Numbered from the stretch's first letter, positions 36,811 through 46,056 are shown. The stretch is DNA of 64,000 nucleotides from Saprospiraceae bacterium (GCA_016720635.1 JADKKF010000004.1:186001-250000); one strand, 5' to 3'. Program-made: numbers and translations. Notes: generated by a model not told the origin, from the sequence alone.

Positions 36811-37278
36811 ATGATACCAAGATTATATTTTGACACATCTGTTTTTGGTGGAGTTTACGATGAAGAATTTGAAGAAACTTCCTTTTTGCTTTTTGAAAAA
36901 GTAAGATTGGGATTGGTAAAGTGTGTTTACTCTGATTTGTCAGTTGCTGAATTAAAGAATGCACCAGAAAATGTTAGAACACATTTTAATACTTTACCCA
37001 AAGAAAATTTAGAATTTGTAGAAGTAAGTGAAGAATCTTTTATACTTGCAGAACAATATCTTTTAGAAAAAGTAGTTGGAAAGACAAGTATTGACGACTG
37101 CAGACATATTGCAACTGCAACAATTTACAAAGTTGATTATCTAGTTAGTTGGAATTTTAAACATATCGTAAATGTATTTAGAATAAGAGGATATAATTCA
37201 GTAAATTTGAAAAATGGTTATATTCAACTTGATATTAGGTCACCAAAAGAATTTGTAAACAATGAAAACGAAAACTAA
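36811..37278 (+). CDS. PIN-domain protein, putative toxin of a toxin-antitoxin pair
   Basis: The 155 residues start MIPRLYFDTSVFGGVYDEEF, with the first PIN Asp at residue 8. SDLSVAELKNAP follows near 49, with the acidic second ligand. ASIDDCRHIATATIYKVDYL-like block near 95-112 supplies the next Asp residues, and the fold ends LVSWNFKHIVN near 118. The conserved acidic set of the PIN ribonuclease fold is present. A 50-residue ORF overlaps the 3' end by 17 bases and may be the antitoxin, giving toxin-first order. The module lies between two duplicated fragments of the GreA-like and DAGK genes, which indicates insertion. Confidence 0.75.
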   Translation: MIPRLYFDTSVFGGVYDEEFEETSFLLFEKVRLGLVKCVYSDLSVAELKNAPENVRTHFNTLPKENLEFVEVSEESFILAEQYLLEKVVGKTSIDDCRHIATATIYKVDYLVSWNFKHIVNVFRIRGYNSVNLKNGYIQLDIRSPKEFVNNENEN

Positions 37279-37414
37279 AAAAGAGAAATCTTTTGATACG
37301 GTAAAAGTGTTTAGAGAAATCAAAGAAAAAATTGCAAAAGAAACTGAAAACATGAATTATTTGCAGTTCAAAGAATACTTGAAACAACATCAAATGGAGC
37401 CAATATCTAAATAG
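37262..37414 (+). CDS. Small protein overlapping the PIN gene, candidate antitoxin
   Basis: The ORF has 50 codons (ATG 37262, TAG 37412-37414) and encodes MKTKTKKEKSFDTVKVFREI, then KEKIAKETENMN and YLQFKEYLKQHQ. It is highly charged, predicted helical, with a basic N-terminus. Overlap of 17 bases with the PIN gene implies translational coupling. Similar small Lys/Glu-rich proteins follow PIN toxins in Bacteroidota and Cyanobacteria, but I cannot assign a DNA-binding fold. Confidence 0.6.
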   Translation: MKTKTKKEKSFDTVKVFREIKEKIAKETENMNYLQFKEYLKQHQMEPISK

Positions 37415-37440
37415 ATAAAACCAACTACAACCAACTTTGT

Positions 37441-37538
37441 TAGGCAAAGAGAAAGGTGATAAATTTAGCTTTAACGATAAAACATATTCGATACTAGACA
37501 TTGCTTAATCCATTTCTTGTCTGTATTTGTAAATTTAG
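37441..37538 (+). repeat. Duplicated segment A, scar copy of the GreA-like gene end
   Basis: This copy matches 36540-36637. Here it lacks an upstream coding part, so it is a scar. It directly follows the PIN module and is followed by the intact intergenic region and DAGK gene, showing the original neighbour order. Confidence 0.8.
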
Positions 37539-37727
37539 GATGGGTTCAATCTCTAATTGTTTATATGCAGATTGAAGTGCTTGGACTATTGAAGATTTAC
37601 CTTAAATAGCTTGTTAAAAAAGCTGTGTAACCTTGGCATAGAATACGCCTAGTAGCTGATTTGTACGTTTATTAAGGATTGAGTGTGTTTTTAAATCATT
37701 TTGACTTTTTTTGAAAAATTTCTTCTA

Positions 37728-38105
37728 ATGAAAAAGCGCGATTTTTCTTTTAGGGACCGAGTAAAAAGTTTCGAATATGCTTGGAATGGACTAAAAATCC
37801 TAGTCAAGGAAGAACACAACGCTTGGATTCATCTCGCTGGGCTAATAGGAGCAGTGCTTTTTAGCTTTTATTTTCGATTGACTCCGCTAGAATGGGTAGC
37901 AATCCTGCTTACCATTGGGAATGTATTTGCATTTGAATTGATCAATACTTCTATAGAAAATGTAGCGGATTTTATATCTCCCGATCGACACGATCAAATA
38001 AAGAAAATCAAGGATTTATCAGCTGGTGCAGTCCTTGTAAGCGCCATCATAGCTATTTTGGTGGGCTTGATCATTTTTCTGCCGAAATTTGCAGCAAAAT
38101 TCTAG
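37728..38105 (+). CDS. Diacylglycerol/undecaprenol kinase family protein
   Basis: This is a 125-residue, three-helix membrane kinase. The start is ATG 37728 (MKKRDFSFRDRVKSFEYAW); an in-frame TTG at 37701 is rejected. Conserved blocks are GLKILVKEEHNAWIHL, FAFELINTSIENVADFI near residue 75 (catalytic Glu region), and IKKIKDLSAGAVLVSAI. The enzyme phosphorylates diacylglycerol or undecaprenol in the inner membrane, recycling lipid carriers. Its 5' region is duplicated as a scar at 36663-36728. Confidence 0.85.
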   Translation: MKKRDFSFRDRVKSFEYAWNGLKILVKEEHNAWIHLAGLIGAVLFSFYFRLTPLEWVAILLTIGNVFAFELINTSIENVADFISPDRHDQIKKIKDLSAGAVLVSAIIAILVGLIIFLPKFAAKF

Positions 38106-38150
38106 CCTTCTATAACATATAATAATTTGCAATGGGATTCAACTTCTGCT

Positions 38151-38265
38151 GCGCAAGTGATGGAAGTGGTCTCGACTCCAAAGGGTCGAGAGTCTCGATC
38201 GCAGGGAGAGACGGAACAACGTGAACCCACGCACAGCAGGGTCCCCACGGTGTGGGGATGCGCCC
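38151..38265 (+). repeat. Hairpin-rich intergenic repeat, copy 7
   Basis: This copy starts GCGCAAGTGATGGAAGTGG. It has a nested TCTCGACTC-caaa-GGGTCGAGA hairpin, the core GGAACAACGTGAACCCACG, and the terminal hairpin TCCCCAC-GGT-GTGGGGA (38242-38258), ending TGCGCCC. It lies between DAGK and pcrB, both on the same strand. Confidence 0.75.
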
Positions 38266-38408
38266 AAAAATCCAAAGAAATGACCTTCCGTATGTCGTAT
38301 CCAAGGGGAATTTATGCTATATTGTCAAAAAAGGGCTTAGATTTGCTTGAATTTTTGAAAAGAAACACAGGGATTTAGAAACGAATCCACCATAAAAATT
38401 GAAAAGGC

Positions 38409-39152
38409 ATGACGTCAAAGGGTATATACGAGAAGATGCAACAGGATTTGATAGACCAGCAAAAGCGGTTCGTTGTGCTGTTAGATCCCGACAAGATAAG
38501 GTTGCAAAACCTGGATAAGATCATCAAACTGGCCAACGAAACGAAGGTTGATTACTTCTTTATTGGTGGCTCTTTGGTCGTCAATGATGTGCTGGATTCC
38601 TTGTTGATGGATATAAAAAAAGAGTGTAATATACCTTTAATTTTGTTTCCTGGGAATTCTAGCCAGCTATCGTACAAGGCCGATGGCTTACTGTTTTTAT
38701 CGCTGATCAGTGGGCGAAATGCCGACTTGCTCATCGGAAAGCATGTAGTTTCAGCGCCATTTCTCAAGATAAGTCCCCTCGAGATATTATCGACAGGGTA
38801 TATGCTCATCGACGGCGGTGTTCCAACCACTGTTTCTTATATTAGCAATACGTATCCCATCCCATCTAACAAGGAGGACATAGCAGTTTGTACGGCGATC
38901 GCTGGAGAAATGTTGGGTTTAAAATTGATATTCATGGATGCTGGTAGCGGCGCGGAAAAACCCGTCAGTACCCAGATGATCGAATCAGTAAAAGGCGCTA
39001 TCCAAATCCCACTCATCGTAGGCGGGGGCATTAAAACAGCCGAAAAAGTCCGAGCCAATATCGAAGCTGGTGCCGATATCATCGTCGTTGGTGATGCCAT
39101 CGAAAAAGACCCTCAGCTCATCAGAGACATGGCACTGGCCACCAAATCTTAA
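38409..39152 (+). CDS. pcrB: Geranylgeranylglyceryl phosphate / heptaprenylglyceryl phosphate synthase family protein
   Basis: The 247 residues form a TIM barrel with LLDPDKIRLQNLDK near 25 and DYFFIGGSLVVND near 50. PLILFPGNSSQLSYKADGLL follows near 77, and the phosphate loops GGGIKTAEKVRANIEAGADI and VVGDAIEKDP near 205-230. These match the PcrB/GGGPS family that transfers a polyprenyl group to sn-glycerol-1-phosphate, widespread in Bacteroidota. Five bases before rsgA, so the two form an operon. Chain length of the prenyl donor cannot be read off. Confidence 0.9.
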   Translation: MTSKGIYEKMQQDLIDQQKRFVVLLDPDKIRLQNLDKIIKLANETKVDYFFIGGSLVVNDVLDSLLMDIKKECNIPLILFPGNSSQLSYKADGLLFLSLISGRNADLLIGKHVVSAPFLKISPLEILSTGYMLIDGGVPTTVSYISNTYPIPSNKEDIAVCTAIAGEMLGLKLIFMDAGSGAEKPVSTQMIESVKGAIQIPLIVGGGIKTAEKVRANIEAGADIIVVGDAIEKDPQLIRDMALATKS

Positions 39153-39157
39153 ACAAT

Positions 39158-40123
39158 ATGGGAGAAATCCAAGACAACCAAGGTAGAAAAAAAGGCGTCG
39201 TAATCAAATCGACGGGTTCTTGGTATGTGGTAGAAACTTCCGAAGGCAAAATAATCCAAGCTAGACTGGCAGGAAGGATAAAAATGGACGATTTGAAGAC
39301 AACGAATCCCCTAGCAGTGGGCGATATTGTGTATTATTCGCAGGACGAAAGCGATACAACAATCCACAGCTTCGAGCCTCGCAAAAACTTTATCGTAAGG
39401 CAATCTCCTAGGAAAAAACACGATATGCACTTGATTGCAGCGAATGTAGATCAAGCCTGTCTGATCATCACGCCGAAGTCACCTTCGTTAAAATTGGGAT
39501 TCATTGATCGGTTTTTGATGACTACAGAACCGAGGGATATAGAGACGACATTAATCGTAAACAAGGTGGATTTATTGAATGGTGCTGAAAGGGCCCTCAC
39601 AGAGGAAATCATGGCTTTGTACGAAGGATTGGGCTATAAAGTGGTCTATACCTCGACTGTCAGTAGAGAAGGCCTAGAAGAACTTAAAACACTGCTTAGT
39701 GACAAAACGAGTTTGATCAGTGGACAATCTGGTGTCGGCAAATCGTCCTTGGTAAATGCTCTGCAGCCAGATCTTTGGTTGCCGACGAAAGAGATATCCG
39801 ATTATAGCGGCAAAGGCACGCATACCACAACTTTTGCAGAGATGCATTTGCTCGAATTCGGTGCTCGGATTATCGACACCCCTGGGATCAAAACGCTATC
39901 ATTTAATAATTTGGTTGTAGAGGACGTAGCTCATAATTTCAGGGAATTTTTTGAAAGATTGGGCGACTGCAAATTTTCCAATTGCTTGCATAGGAATGAA
40001 CCCAACTGCGCCGTAAAAAAGGGTATAAGCGACGGATCGATCGCTGAAACTCGATATCAGCATTATCTCCAAATTTGCGATGAAATAGAAAGCCAAAATT
40101 ATTGGGAAATCCACGAGGATTGA
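39158..40123 (+). CDS. rsgA: Ribosome small-subunit-dependent GTPase A
   Basis: The 321 residues are arranged as an N-terminal OB fold (about 1-75), then a circularly permuted GTPase. G4 ETTLIVNKVDLLN precedes G1 LISGQSGVGKSSLVN, with G3 RIIDTPGIKTL. A C-terminal zinc finger (CKFSNCLHRNEPNCAV) follows. The protein binds the 30S subunit and assists late maturation. It is convergent with folB, with an 11-base gap, and in operon with pcrB. Confidence 0.93.
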   Translation: MGEIQDNQGRKKGVVIKSTGSWYVVETSEGKIIQARLAGRIKMDDLKTTNPLAVGDIVYYSQDESDTTIHSFEPRKNFIVRQSPRKKHDMHLIAANVDQACLIITPKSPSLKLGFIDRFLMTTEPRDIETTLIVNKVDLLNGAERALTEEIMALYEGLGYKVVYTSTVSREGLEELKTLLSDKTSLISGQSGVGKSSLVNALQPDLWLPTKEISDYSGKGTHTTTFAEMHLLEFGARIIDTPGIKTLSFNNLVVEDVAHNFREFFERLGDCKFSNCLHRNEPNCAVKKGISDGSIAETRYQHYLQICDEIESQNYWEIHED

Positions 40124-40134
40124 CAGCTGTAAAG

Positions 40135-40482
40135 CTATATCTCTAGCGTAACATATGATCTACGTACTTTGCCTTTGAGGGGTGGATTGAGCTTTGACAC
40201 CGTTGTCTTTATCTTGATAATGTGTGAAAATTTCTGTTTAACTTGGGTACAAATCTTACCACAAAGCGTTTCTAAAAGTTTGGTGGGAGTATTCATAATA
40301 TCAGATACAATCCGATAGACGATGCTATAATCAATGCTGTCGCTTAGTTGTATATTGTGAATATCTGTTGGGGTAACGATGGTTACTTCTATATCCACCC
40401 AAAACCAATTGCCAGCTTTTTGTTCCAAATCATATAATCCATGATTGGCGTAAAACTCCATTCTTTGCAAGCCGATGGTCAA
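40135..40482 (-). CDS. folB: Dihydroneopterin aldolase
   Basis: The 115 residues match the family: MEFYANHGLYDLEQKAGNWF at the start (catalytic Glu near residue 20), VDIEVTIVTPTDIH, SIDYSIVYRIVSDIM near 52, and LETLCGKICTQ. The enzyme converts 7,8-dihydroneopterin to 6-hydroxymethyl-dihydropterin plus glycolaldehyde in folate synthesis. A 40-residue membrane protein is encoded 27 bases upstream on the same strand. Confidence 0.85.
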   Translation of the reverse strand: MTIGLQRMEFYANHGLYDLEQKAGNWFWVDIEVTIVTPTDIHNIQLSDSIDYSIVYRIVSDIMNTPTKLLETLCGKICTQVKQKFSHIIKIKTTVSKLNPPLKGKVRRSYVTLEI

Positions 40483-40509
40483 ACTGCAAGGTATGAATAT
40501 GGTGACATA

Positions 40510-40632
40510 TTAAAATTTCAAAGAGAAATTCTGATTATAAATATAGACTAATGTCATAACTACAAGCACGACAGTTATAAAAAAATACAACATGCAATAC
40601 CCTTTTCTACCTGCATTTTCTATCTGATCCAT
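40510..40632 (-). CDS. Small single-pass membrane protein upstream of folB
   Basis: The ORF has 40 codons: ATG 40630-40632, TAA 40510-40512. It encodes MDQIENAGRKGYCMLYFFIT and then a hydrophobic stretch VVLVVMTLVYIYN with a short polar end (QNFSLKF). One transmembrane helix is predicted, with a basic cytoplasmic N-side. It sits in the 298-base gap between folB and lpxK. I know no named family; it may be a real small protein or a chance ORF. Confidence 0.45.
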   Translation of the reverse strand: MDQIENAGRKGYCMLYFFITVVLVVMTLVYIYNQNFSLKF

Positions 40633-40780
40633 AATTCAATAATTGAATGGGTGATTTTTCTAATTATACCGCAAAGTAAAACTTATTTTAGAAATTTTCA
40701 AAGAAAACATGGCAATTACTTTAGATATATATTTCAAAATTTTTCGCAGTATTGATTAGTTTTGTATAATATTTGCATTT

Positions 40781-41131
40781 TTGATGAAATTCCTTCAAGC
40801 ATTATTTTCTCCTCTAGCCATTTTATATGGGATGGGGGTCTCCTTTCGCAATGCCCTTTATGATCATAAATTGGTAAAAGGGACTTCGTTTTCGATACCC
40901 ATCATATCCGTGGGTAATCTGACTGTTGGGGGATCTGGTAAGACGCCGCATATAGAGTATCTGGTGCGCATTTTGCAGCCGTATATAGACGTATCAGTAT
41001 TGAGTAGAGGATACAAGCGCAAGTCTTTTGGCTACAAGAATGTAATGACGGATGATTTGGTAGAAAATGTAGGGAGACGAACCGCTCCAAATCAAGCAAA
41101 AATACCCCGAGATTCCCGTGGCAGTTGCTGA
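40781..41131 (+). pseudogene. lpxK: Tetraacyldisaccharide 4'-kinase, N-terminal piece (frameshifted)
   Basis: This piece carries the N-terminal membrane-associated part and the P-loop SVGNLTVGGSGKTPHIEYL near residue 48. The ATG at 40781 starts MKFLQALFSPLAILYGMGVS in reading after one Met. A third G at 41072-41074 (GTAGGGAGAC instead of GTAGGAGAC) shifts the frame; without it the protein reads ENVGDEPLQIKQKYPEIPVA and continues into 41118-41843. LpxK phosphorylates the lipid A disaccharide 4' position at the inner membrane. The gene is essential for lipid A in most Gram-negatives, so a base-calling error is likely. Confidence 0.85.
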
Positions 41132-41843
41132 AAATCGGTCCCTAGCCATACCCCAGTTATTGTATCATTCCCCAGACGTAAAATTAGTGCTACTAGATGA
41201 TGGTTATCAACATAGAGCTGTCAATGCTGGAATGCACATTTTACTCACTGAATATTCAGATCCTTTTTTCTCGGATTATCTATTACCAATAGGACGATTG
41301 AGAGAATGGCGGCATGGCTATCAAAGAGCCGATATCATCCTTGTCACCAAGACGCACAGTGGTATCACTGAAAATGAAAAAAAATCCTTTATTTCGAAGA
41401 TCAATCCGCTGGCGCATCAAAGGGTATTTTTCACGCGATTTGATTACGGATTGCCGTACAAGCTTTTCGATATAACCAAGTCGATAGCATTGGACCATAC
41501 TATGGACGTGGTGGTCTTGAGTGGAATAGCTAAACCAGAGTATTTAGTACAATATCTAAAGTCAAAAGTCAGAAAAATTCACCTTTTGGACTTCCCTGAT
41601 CACCATTATTTCAGCAATTTTGACATCGCACAGCTCTATAAACTATTTCAGCAGGTCGAAAATCCCAACAAAATCATATTGACCACCGAAAAAGATGCTT
41701 TGAGATTAAAAATCCATGAAAAATATTTGGAAGAAAATGGTGCAAAAATTTATGTCATACCCATAGAAGTTGCTTTTTTATTTGGTGGTGAAAAATTGTT
41801 TGAATCCAGTATTAGAGACTATTTATTATCTTTCAAGTCCTAA
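41118..41843 (+). pseudogene. lpxK: Tetraacyldisaccharide 4'-kinase, C-terminal piece
   Basis: This piece continues LpxK after the extra G at 41072-41074 and opens with AVAENRSLAIPQLLYHSPDV. It contains the family block LVLLDDGYQHRAVNAGMHIL and the later LTTEKDALRLK. The internal ATG at 41118 is not the true start. The complete gene is 40781-41843 (about 353 residues), followed by a RemB/Wzi-like gene on the same strand after 27 bases. Confidence 0.85.
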
Positions 41844-41870
41844 GATTTCTATTTAATATTTATTATAAAA

Positions 41871-43688
41871 ATGAAAAATAAAATAAAATTAGCATTGCTG
41901 TTCTGTATTATTTCTTTAGGAAAAATAAACAATATAGAAGCACAAGGCATTGGAATTCCCTTGAATACTTATTCGTATGATATACTGGATCGATGGAGTA
42001 TTTTATATCCCGAATACAATGGAATTTTCAATGAAATGAAGTATTTCAACCGCAGAGACGCTGTGCAATTAGCCTTGCAAATCGATAGCCTTGAAGGGGA
42101 TTTGAGCAATCGTAGCCGGCAGGATCTGCAATATATATTCAACGACAACAATGAGTTTTTGAGTCCTACAGAGAATCCGACCACCTTGAGCGGAAAAAAT
42201 GAAACTGGGCTAAAAAAGGTGTATGTGGATTCGACTTCCCAATTTTATTATCTGGAGAGCAGTGAGCAAAATGCCTCTATGTCCAGTGAAAGATATTCTA
42301 CCAATAGCAAGCCCCTCCTGAAGTATTTCTACCGCACACCGGCCAATTTTTTTGAATTTTCCACCAAAGGGTTTTATATCAAAGTCAATCCAATATTTGA
42401 CACAAATTATGGAAAAGATGGCCAAGAGTCCTCTTTTCTTTTGACCAATACCAAGGGAGCTGAGATCAGAGGCGGCATCGATGATCGGGTATATTTTTAT
42501 ACTTCGCTGGTTGAAACTCAAACCAGTTTTCCTTCGTATGTCAATACTTTCATCAATGATAGACAAGCCGTGCCCGGTGCCGGTTTTTATAAAAATTACC
42601 AGTCTTCTGTATTGAAAAAATGGTCTGGATATGACTACAATATAGCTAATGGATATATCGGCTTCAATGTGACCCGCCATATCGGGGTTCAATTTGGCTA
42701 TGGCAATATGTTTTTGGGCAATGGCTATAGGTCTCTCCTATTGTCAGACTTTAGCAATAATTTACTGTATTTAAAGCTAAACACGAGAATATGGAAATTC
42801 CATTACCAAAATATTTTTGGCGAATTGGCTGCTAAAGGTTCTAGGGATGACGAAGGCGATGCATTGATCCCAAAGAAGTTTATTGCCGCGCATACTTTGA
42901 GCATCAAGCCCTTCAAAAACCTTACTCTGAGTGCCTTTGAGGCCATCATATTCTCAAGGAGCCAGCAGTTTGAATTGCATTATCTCAATCCCATCATTTT
43001 CTTAAGATCGATAGAAGGAGGGCTAGGCTCCAAAGACAATGCATTGCTTGGATTCAATGCCGATTGGGTAATAGGAAAGAGAGTATCTCTATATGGTCAA
43101 TTGATATTGGATGAATTCAAATTCGATGAATTAATCAGCAACAACCGAGGCTGGTGGGCAAACAAATACGGGGTACAATTGGGAGCAAAATACATCAATG
43201 CCTTTGGAGTAGATCACCTTGATTTACAAGCAGAATACAATGTAGTAAGGCCATTCACGTATTCACATAATGATAGTCTGGGTGGTTATACCCATTACAA
43301 TCAACCATTGGCTCATCCCCTTGGGAGTAATTTTAGAGAAATGATCTTCAAAGCGAGATATCCAATCCTACCTAAGCTCGTGGCCGAATTGACCGTGATA
43401 AAAGCCATGCAAGGAGAAAACAATCCTACCGAAAATTGGGGTGCCTATCCCCTATTGCCGAATCTAACGCGAGTACAAGATTATGACAACACGATAGGTC
43501 AAGGGACAAAGGCAGACATCTTGCAAGCAAAATTGCATATGGCGTACCAAGTGTACCACAATATCTTCTTTGACCTTCAATATTATTATCGTAAAAAAGA
43601 AAGCCAAGACATAACGCGGAATCAGTCCAATCAAATTATATCGCTTGGATTCCGTATGAATATGGGTCTTAAAAAATTGAGTTTCTGA
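41871..43688 (+). CDS. Outer-membrane beta-barrel protein, RemB/Wzi-like
   Basis: The 605 residues have a signal peptide (about 1-24, ending IEAQ) and a beta-rich body with alternating aromatic strands. FGYGNMFLGNGYRSLLLSDF near residue 278, LRSIEGGLGSKDNALLGFNA near 379, and a C-terminal strand QIISLGFRMNMGLKKLSF are the clearest blocks. It resembles the gliding protein RemB and Wzi-type capsule-assembly barrels of Bacteroidota. RemB is involved in surface motility; Wzi anchors capsule. The next gene is a polysaccharide flippase (19 bases away), favouring a role with surface polysaccharide. Confidence 0.55.
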   Translation: MKNKIKLALLFCIISLGKINNIEAQGIGIPLNTYSYDILDRWSILYPEYNGIFNEMKYFNRRDAVQLALQIDSLEGDLSNRSRQDLQYIFNDNNEFLSPTENPTTLSGKNETGLKKVYVDSTSQFYYLESSEQNASMSSERYSTNSKPLLKYFYRTPANFFEFSTKGFYIKVNPIFDTNYGKDGQESSFLLTNTKGAEIRGGIDDRVYFYTSLVETQTSFPSYVNTFINDRQAVPGAGFYKNYQSSVLKKWSGYDYNIANGYIGFNVTRHIGVQFGYGNMFLGNGYRSLLLSDFSNNLLYLKLNTRIWKFHYQNIFGELAAKGSRDDEGDALIPKKFIAAHTLSIKPFKNLTLSAFEAIIFSRSQQFELHYLNPIIFLRSIEGGLGSKDNALLGFNADWVIGKRVSLYGQLILDEFKFDELISNNRGWWANKYGVQLGAKYINAFGVDHLDLQAEYNVVRPFTYSHNDSLGGYTHYNQPLAHPLGSNFREMIFKARYPILPKLVAELTVIKAMQGENNPTENWGAYPLLPNLTRVQDYDNTIGQGTKADILQAKLHMAYQVYHNIFFDLQYYYRKKESQDITRNQSNQIISLGFRMNMGLKKLSF

Positions 43689-43707
43689 TCATGAAACCAA
43701 AACTCCA

Positions 43708-45159
43708 ATGAAAAGAGAGTTTCTTCTCAATATCGCCTTATTACTTGTATTGAATTTTGTAATAAAGCCGCTGTATATATTTGGGGTCGATCGGCAGATT
43801 CAACTCCAGTTGCCAGAGGATTATACTCTATTTTCTACGATTTTCAACAGTTTTTTGGTTTTAAAGGTCTTTAGTGACTTTGGAATGCAATCCCAAGTTA
43901 CTAGGAAGATTGCAGAAAATCCATCAAATTTCAGGTCAATATTTTCATCATATTTTGCCACCATTTCCTTTCTCAACCTAGCATTTTTGTTCATGGCCAT
44001 GGGGTTGTACTTTGCCTTTTTTTCTAATGTAATGACTATTGAAATGGCATTTTTCATATGTTTAATCCCTATCAGCAATACATTTATGACTTTTTTACGG
44101 GCGAACATGGCTGGGCTGGGCTACTATAGAACCGATTCTTGGTTATCCGTGCTAGATCGCACCTTTTTGTTGATCACGCTAGGAGGCATCTTGTTGGGGT
44201 TTATACCAACTTGGCATATAAACATTTGGGACTTTATCATTTTTCAGATTATTTCCAATACTTTGGTGTGTTTGGTGGTAGTCTTTTTACTTCGTCACCA
44301 AATATTCCCTTTGGAAATCAATATTTCATTTCGTAAAATATGGTCAATAATCTTAGAAGCATCGCCAGTGGCTTTGAGTATTCTATTGATGTCGATTTAT
44401 TATAGGGCTGATTCATTTTGGGTAAAACAATTTGCACCCAGTGATTGGGTTGAAATCAACAGCGATTATTTCAAAATCTTTAGGATCATAGATGCCTTGA
44501 ATATGATCGGTATGCTATTTGCTGGGCTACTGCTGCCCATGTTTGCTCGATTGGGTAAAAGCGAAGATGCTCTCAAATTAATGCATTTGTCTTCAAAAAT
44601 AATCATCATCATTTGTCTTTTGGGGATATTCCCTATGGCCATTTTCACGGAAGATTTGCTAGAATTATTGTATGGTAATGGAAGCCATGCTCTTGTAGGA
44701 CCATTTCGTTGGTTTTTGTGGTCATTTTTTGGCATGTCTCTGATTTATATTTTCTCGACGATTTTGACTGCCAATGGGCTGATTGGAAAGCTCAATCCCT
44801 ATTTCCTTGCTGCGATATTACTTTCTATATTGCTACATGGGTTATTGGATGCGAAATATGGCTTATGGGGTGCAGTCATAGCGAATACTTCAGCGATACT
44901 TTTTGTAGGGATAAGCAGCGTCTGGGTATCTTTTGTCCATTTTCCTTCAGATCTATGGAATGGCATTAACGTAGGGAGGTTATTGGTTTTAGCAACTATT
45001 TCAATCTTAGTCGGTATGGCTATCAAACACAATACGGAACTGCCTTGGTGGCTTCAAGCCTTCTTACTTAATTCGCTTGTCCTATTATTTGCGATATTTT
45101 TAAAAATATTTTCTATAAATAATGTTATTTTTATTTTAAAAAGGAATGTAAAATTGTAA
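43708..45159 (+). CDS. Oligosaccharide flippase family protein (Wzx/MurJ-MATE superfamily)
   Basis: This 483-residue polytopic membrane protein has about fourteen hydrophobic segments. Early blocks FSDFGMQSQVTRKIAENPS-like and ANMAGLGYYRTDSWLSVLDR fit the Wzx/polysaccharide transport family, which translocates undecaprenyl-linked oligosaccharide units across the inner membrane. It follows the RemB/Wzi-like gene and may share an operon with it. The main polysaccharide cluster lies about 4 kb further on, in the opposite orientation. Confidence 0.8.
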   Translation: MKREFLLNIALLLVLNFVIKPLYIFGVDRQIQLQLPEDYTLFSTIFNSFLVLKVFSDFGMQSQVTRKIAENPSNFRSIFSSYFATISFLNLAFLFMAMGLYFAFFSNVMTIEMAFFICLIPISNTFMTFLRANMAGLGYYRTDSWLSVLDRTFLLITLGGILLGFIPTWHINIWDFIIFQIISNTLVCLVVVFLLRHQIFPLEINISFRKIWSIILEASPVALSILLMSIYYRADSFWVKQFAPSDWVEINSDYFKIFRIIDALNMIGMLFAGLLLPMFARLGKSEDALKLMHLSSKIIIIICLLGIFPMAIFTEDLLELLYGNGSHALVGPFRWFLWSFFGMSLIYIFSTILTANGLIGKLNPYFLAAILLSILLHGLLDAKYGLWGAVIANTSAILFVGISSVWVSFVHFPSDLWNGINVGRLLVLATISILVGMAIKHNTELPWWLQAFLLNSLVLLFAIFLKIFSINNVIFILKRNVKL

Positions 45160-45219
45160 TTTATAGTTATATTTCGAAATCAAACAATACTTGTTATACA
45201 ATTTTAAACTTACTTTTTT

Positions 45220-45939
45220 ATGAAAACATACCTAATATTATTGGGCTTTTTACTGACTTTATGTTCTTGTTCGAAAAAAATCTTGCCCTCTGCGGTAGTT
45301 ACGCCTCCCAAAACCGAGGAAGAAATCGAAATTAGCAATATTCTAAAATCATTACAAACCATCGGTCTGGCACCCATTTCAGCTTATCATTTAACAGATA
45401 TCAGTGGGGTTACAATTACTGGGATTTTCTTGAGTTGCCCTGACAAATACCTCGATAAAGTAAGAGATATGGGATACACGAAGTTCGAAAAGAAGTCAAA
45501 CAATCTGAAAAGCGGCCATTTTAACCCAACTATAACTGGAAACTTGGCCAATATGGAATGGAATCAAGATACTTCTATTGTGTTGGAGGAAAAAGTAAAA
45601 ATATTCTGCACACAAAATAAACTCGACGGAGTGTTTTTATTGGATATAGGCACCAGTGGGCGCAGTTATTGGTACACTCCTATCATAAGCGCCATTGGAG
45701 GGTTAATAGGATCACTGTTCAGAGAAAAAGTACTCAAAAAAACACCTACAACAGAAGCTAAAGCCAATAAAGTCGCCTTGGTCAATTTGGAGCTTTTTGA
45801 TAAAACAGGAAAATCTCTTATCAAGGTGCAAACCAGATCCTATGGAACTTTTATACTTAAAGGATATGACGTCGCCCGATCTGCTACCAGAGACGCCATC
45901 ACAGAGATGGGCAAGGCGATTGATTTTGTGGTAAAATGA
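45220..45939 (+). CDS. Lipoprotein of unknown function, paralogue A
   Basis: This is a 239-residue lipoprotein: signal MKTYLILLGFLLTLCSC, Cys near residue 17. It contains EEIEISNILKSLQTIGLAPIS near residue 35, EWNQDTSIVLEEKVKIFCTQ-like block near 110, a hydrophobic loop IISAIGGLIGSLF, and a C-terminal VAxVNLELFDKTGKSLIKVQ strand. About two thirds of residues match the next gene. I do not recognise a named domain. Confidence 0.7.
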   Translation: MKTYLILLGFLLTLCSCSKKILPSAVVTPPKTEEEIEISNILKSLQTIGLAPISAYHLTDISGVTITGIFLSCPDKYLDKVRDMGYTKFEKKSNNLKSGHFNPTITGNLANMEWNQDTSIVLEEKVKIFCTQNKLDGVFLLDIGTSGRSYWYTPIISAIGGLIGSLFREKVLKKTPTTEAKANKVALVNLELFDKTGKSLIKVQTRSYGTFILKGYDVARSATRDAITEMGKAIDFVVK

Positions 45940-46056
45940 GTTGGGAGGCAGAAGTAAATTTTACCATTTATTCTCTTTTGAAAAATAAGATTGTAATTAA
46001 TAGTTATATTTCGGGTTCAAACAATAATTGTTAAACGTTTTAAAACTTACTTTTTT

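Noticed and set aside
40899..41099. Minus-strand frames opposite lpxK
   Set aside because: No conserved motif; the plus strand carries the P-loop and family blocks.
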